Assembly (NCBI GenBank): GCA_003248565.1
Contig: QFOV01000178.1
Location: 1-6,852 of the forward strand
DNA length: 6,852 nt
Reading direction: 5' to 3'
From: Stenotrophomonas sp.
GTDB taxonomy: Bacteria > Pseudomonadota > Gammaproteobacteria > Xanthomonadales > Xanthomonadaceae
The notes under the pieces were generated by a model. The model was not told where the DNA came from. It did no database searches and saw only the letters and a program-made list of their open reading frames with translations. A program made the position numbers and the translations under genes. The stretch's first letter is position 1, and every line of letters begins with the position of its first letter. Shown here one piece after another: positions 4,561 to 6,852 of the stretch.

Positions 4561-6852
4561 GTGGAACACTGCGTTCGTCAATCGCCGCTGCTGCTGGCGC
4601 TGCTTTCGGCCTTGTTGTTGCCGGCAGTGACCGCACAGGCCGAGCCCATCGGCAATCTGCGCTCCGTCACCGCCAGCGATGGCCGCGACGGCGTGCGTGC
4701 CTGGGACGTACGCAGTGACAACGGCAGCACCCTGCGCATCGAGGTGCTGGCCAACGACATCGTGCATGTGCAGGCTGGCCGCAACGGCAAACTGACCGGC
4801 GCCGGTGACAAGGCCGCGCCCATCGTGCTGCCGCAGCCCGTGCAGCAGGTGCAGGCGCAACTGGAAGAAGACGCACGGGAAATCCGTGTGCGCACGCCGG
4901 CGCTGGTCCTGCATGTGCAGCGGCAGCCCCTGCAGCTGCGCCTGGAGCGTCTGGACGGCGGCAAGCCGGTATCGCTATGGCAGGAACAGCAGCCGCTGGA
5001 TCTGAGCGCCGAGCAGAGCGTGCAGGTGCTGTCCTCGCAGGCCGATGAAGCCTTCTACGGCGGCGGCCAGCAGAACGGCCGTTTCCAGTTCAAGGGCCGC
5101 GAGCTTGAAGTTTCCTATTCCGGTGGCTGGGAAGAGGGCGACCGCCCGAGCCCGGCGCCGATGCTGCTCAGCTCACGCGGCTGGGGCATGTTGCGCAACA
5201 CCTGGAGCGACGGCAGCTATGACCTGCGCCAGCCGGACCAGGCCACGCTGCTGCACCGCGAGGATCGCTTCGACGCCTATTACTTCGTCGGCAATGATCT
5301 GCAGCGGCTGCTGGAACGCTACACCCAGCTGACCGGCCGGCCGAACATGGTCGCGCGCTGGGCGCTGTCCTATGGCGATGCCGATTGCTACAACGACGGC
5401 GACAACATCAAGAAGCCCGGCAGCGTGCCCGAAGGCTGGAGCGATGGTCCCACCGGCACCACCATCGACGTGGTCAACAGCGTTGCCGCCAAGTACCGCG
5501 AAAACGACATGCCCGGCGGTTGGATTCTGCCCAACGACGGCTACGGCTGCGGCTACAAGCAGCTGCCGGAAACCGTGCAGGGCCTGGCCAAGTACGGCTT
5601 CAAGACCGGTCTGTGGACCGAGAACGGCGTCGACAAGATTGCCTGGGAAGTCGGCAAGGCCGGCAGCCGCGTGCAGAAGCTGGATGTGGCCTGGACCGGG
5701 CAGGGCTATCAGTTCGCGATGGATGCCAACCGCCAGGCTTTCGACGGCATTCTCAACAATTCCGATTCGCGCCCCTTCCTGTGGACGGTGATGGGCTGGG
5801 CCGGCATCCAGCGTTATGCGGTCGCATGGACCGGCGACCAGAGCAGCAGCTGGGACTACATCCGCTGGCACGTGCCGACCCTGGTGGGTTCCGGTCTGTC
5901 GGGCATGGCCTATGCCAGCGGCGACGTTGATGCGATCTTCGGCGGCAGCGCCGAAACCTTCACCCGCGACCTGCAGTGGAAGACCTTCACTCCGGTGCTG
6001 ATGGGCATGTCCGGTTGGTCGTCGAACGCGCGCAAGCACCCCTGGGCTTTCGATGAGCCCTATCGTTCGATCAACCGCGACTACCTCAAGCTGAAAATGC
6101 GCCTGACCCCGTATATGTACGGGCTGGTGCATGACGCCGCACAAAGCGGCGCGCCGCCGGTGCGTGGGCTGATGTGGGACAACCCGCAGGACCCGCACGC
6201 GCAGGACGAAACCTACAAGTACCAGTTCCTGCTCGGCCGCGATCTACTGGTCGCGCCGGTGTATCGCAGCCAGGCGGCGAGCCGTGGCTGGCGTCGCGAT
6301 ATCCATCTGCCTGCTGGCGGCTGGTACGACTATTGGGATGGCCGCTATCTGCAGGCCGGTGCTGCCGGCAAGCAGCTCGACCGTCCGGTCGAACTGGCGA
6401 CGCTGCCGGTATTCGTGCGCGCTGGCGCGATCCTGCCGATGTATCCGGAGATGCTGTTCGACGGCGAAAAGCCGCTGGATGAAGTGACCTTCGATCTGTA
6501 TCCGCAGGGCGAATCCAGCTACACCTTGTACGAAGACGATGGCAGCACCCGTCGTTACCAGAAGGGTGAGTCGAGCACGCAGCAGATCCGCGTGCAGGCA
6601 CCGGCGCAGGGCAGTGGCCCGGTGCAGGTCGAGATCGCACCGGTGCAGGGCGCGTATCAAGGTCAGCTGGCGCAGCGTCGCTATGGTCTGCGCGTGTTGA
6701 ATCGCACTGCACCGACTGCAGTGCAGCTGGATGGCCGCACGCTGCCCAGGCTGGCCGATGCGGCTGCATTGCAGGCAGCCAGCGAAGGCTGGTACTTCGA
6801 TGGCAAGGAACGCAAGGGTACGTTGCATGTGCGTACCGCGACGCAGGACATC
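4561..6852 (+). CDS. Secreted glycoside hydrolase family 31, probable alpha-N-acetylgalactosaminidase (3' end outside window)
   Basis: This is an exported alpha-glycosidase with 764 residues visible, no internal stop and no stop before the window edge. The start is GTG 4561, 4 nt after GGAGG; no in-frame ATG lies upstream before the TGA at 4486. Residues 1-27 form a type I signal peptide: hydrophobic core LLLALLSALLL and cleavage after AQA27. An N-terminal beta-sandwich (about 28-255, with FYGGGQQNGR at 165-174) precedes the GH31 barrel (about 260-560). The probable nucleophile is Asp375 in KLDVAWTG and the acid/base Asp426 in RYAVAWTGDQ; DADCYNDGDN (273-282) and WILPNDGYGCGY (321-332) line the pocket. 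C-terminal beta domains follow, with VTFDLYPQGE and YTLYEDDG (654-661) of the DUF5110 type. KLDVAW in place of the classical WxDMNE fits the GH31 alpha-N-acetylgalactosaminidases, such as the Enterococcus faecalis enzyme, and the divergent aga operon supports this. Alpha-galactosidase or another GH31 activity is not excluded. The downstream part could carry binding modules. Confidence 0.87.
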   Translation, partial: MEHCVRQSPLLLALLSALLLPAVTAQAEPIGNLRSVTASDGRDGVRAWDVRSDNGSTLRIEVLANDIVHVQAGRNGKLTGAGDKAAPIVLPQPVQQVQAQLEEDAREIRVRTPALVLHVQRQPLQLRLERLDGGKPVSLWQEQQPLDLSAEQSVQVLSSQADEAFYGGGQQNGRFQFKGRELEVSYSGGWEEGDRPSPAPMLLSSRGWGMLRNTWSDGSYDLRQPDQATLLHREDRFDAYYFVGNDLQRLLERYTQLTGRPNMVARWALSYGDADCYNDGDNIKKPGSVPEGWSDGPTGTTIDVVNSVAAKYRENDMPGGWILPNDGYGCGYKQLPETVQGLAKYGFKTGLWTENGVDKIAWEVGKAGSRVQKLDVAWTGQGYQFAMDANRQAFDGILNNSDSRPFLWTVMGWAGIQRYAVAWTGDQSSSWDYIRWHVPTLVGSGLSGMAYASGDVDAIFGGSAETFTRDLQWKTFTPVLMGMSGWSSNARKHPWAFDEPYRSINRDYLKLKMRLTPYMYGLVHDAAQSGAPPVRGLMWDNPQDPHAQDETYKYQFLLGRDLLVAPVYRSQAASRGWRRDIHLPAGGWYDYWDGRYLQAGAAGKQLDRPVELATLPVFVRAGAILPMYPEMLFDGEKPLDEVTFDLYPQGESSYTLYEDDGSTRRYQKGESSTQQIRVQAPAQGSGPVQVEIAPVQGAYQGQLAQRRYGLRVLNRTAPTAVQLDGRTLPRLADAAALQAASEGWYFDGKERKGTLHVRTATQDI

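Noticed and set aside
5173..6198. Minus-strand open frame of 341 codons opposite the GH31 gene
   Set aside because: The plus strand encodes a continuous GH31 catalytic domain here; the reverse frame is compositionally biased and motif-free.
1..6852. CRISPR array, tRNA/rRNA genes, insertion sequences, attachment sites
   Set aside because: No regularly spaced repeats, cloverleaf-like sequence, transposase motifs or terminal repeats were seen on either strand. The intergenic pentamers are too short and irregular for CRISPR.

Overview
The window is a compact, high-GC, fully coding bacterial segment. It reads as an N-acetylgalactosamine (GalNAc) utilisation locus. Base composition, codon use and gene style suggest a gammaproteobacterium of the Xanthomonadaceae (Stenotrophomonas or Xanthomonas-like). 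That assignment is a judgement from memory of the family, not a computed match.

Layout: four genes run leftward on the minus strand from about 4.24 kb to base 1, in the order agaS (SIS-domain GalN-6-P deaminase/isomerase, 4244-3090), agaK (ROK sugar kinase, 3097-2147), agaZ (GatZ/KbaZ-type tagatose-bisphosphate aldolase subunit, 2144-810) and agaR (DeoR-family repressor, 777-1). Spacing is an 8-bp overlap, 2 bp and 32 bp, so this is almost certainly one operon. Divergent from it, on the plus strand, a secreted glycoside hydrolase family 31 enzyme starts at GTG 4561 and runs off the right edge with 764 codons visible and no stop. Its active-site motifs resemble the GH31 alpha-N-acetylgalactosaminidases rather than the classical alpha-glucosidases.

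The 316-bp divergent intergenic region (4245-4560) is clearly richer in A+T than its flanks and is packed with regulatory sequence. It holds ten CTTTC/GAAAG pentamers, the hallmark of DeoR-family operators, two long inverted repeats, a 12-bp direct repeat, and a TTGACA box on each strand with a CTTTCGA or TTTCGA element directly behind it. A closely similar element lies inside the 3' end of agaZ, just ahead of agaR.

Proposed joint function: the exported GH31 enzyme frees terminal alpha-GalNAc from a glycoconjugate (mucin O-glycan, blood-group-A-like glycan or polysaccharide). GalNAc is imported, AgaK phosphorylates it, a deacetylase not seen here removes the acetyl group, AgaS deaminates and isomerises GalN-6-P to tagatose-6-P, and AgaZ acts in the tagatose-6-P to triose-phosphate step. 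AgaR would repress both divergent units until a pathway intermediate appears. No transporter, GalNAc-6-P deacetylase, dedicated tagatose-6-P kinase or catalytic AgaY/KbaY aldolase subunit is present in the window. They may lie outside it or be supplied by other loci.
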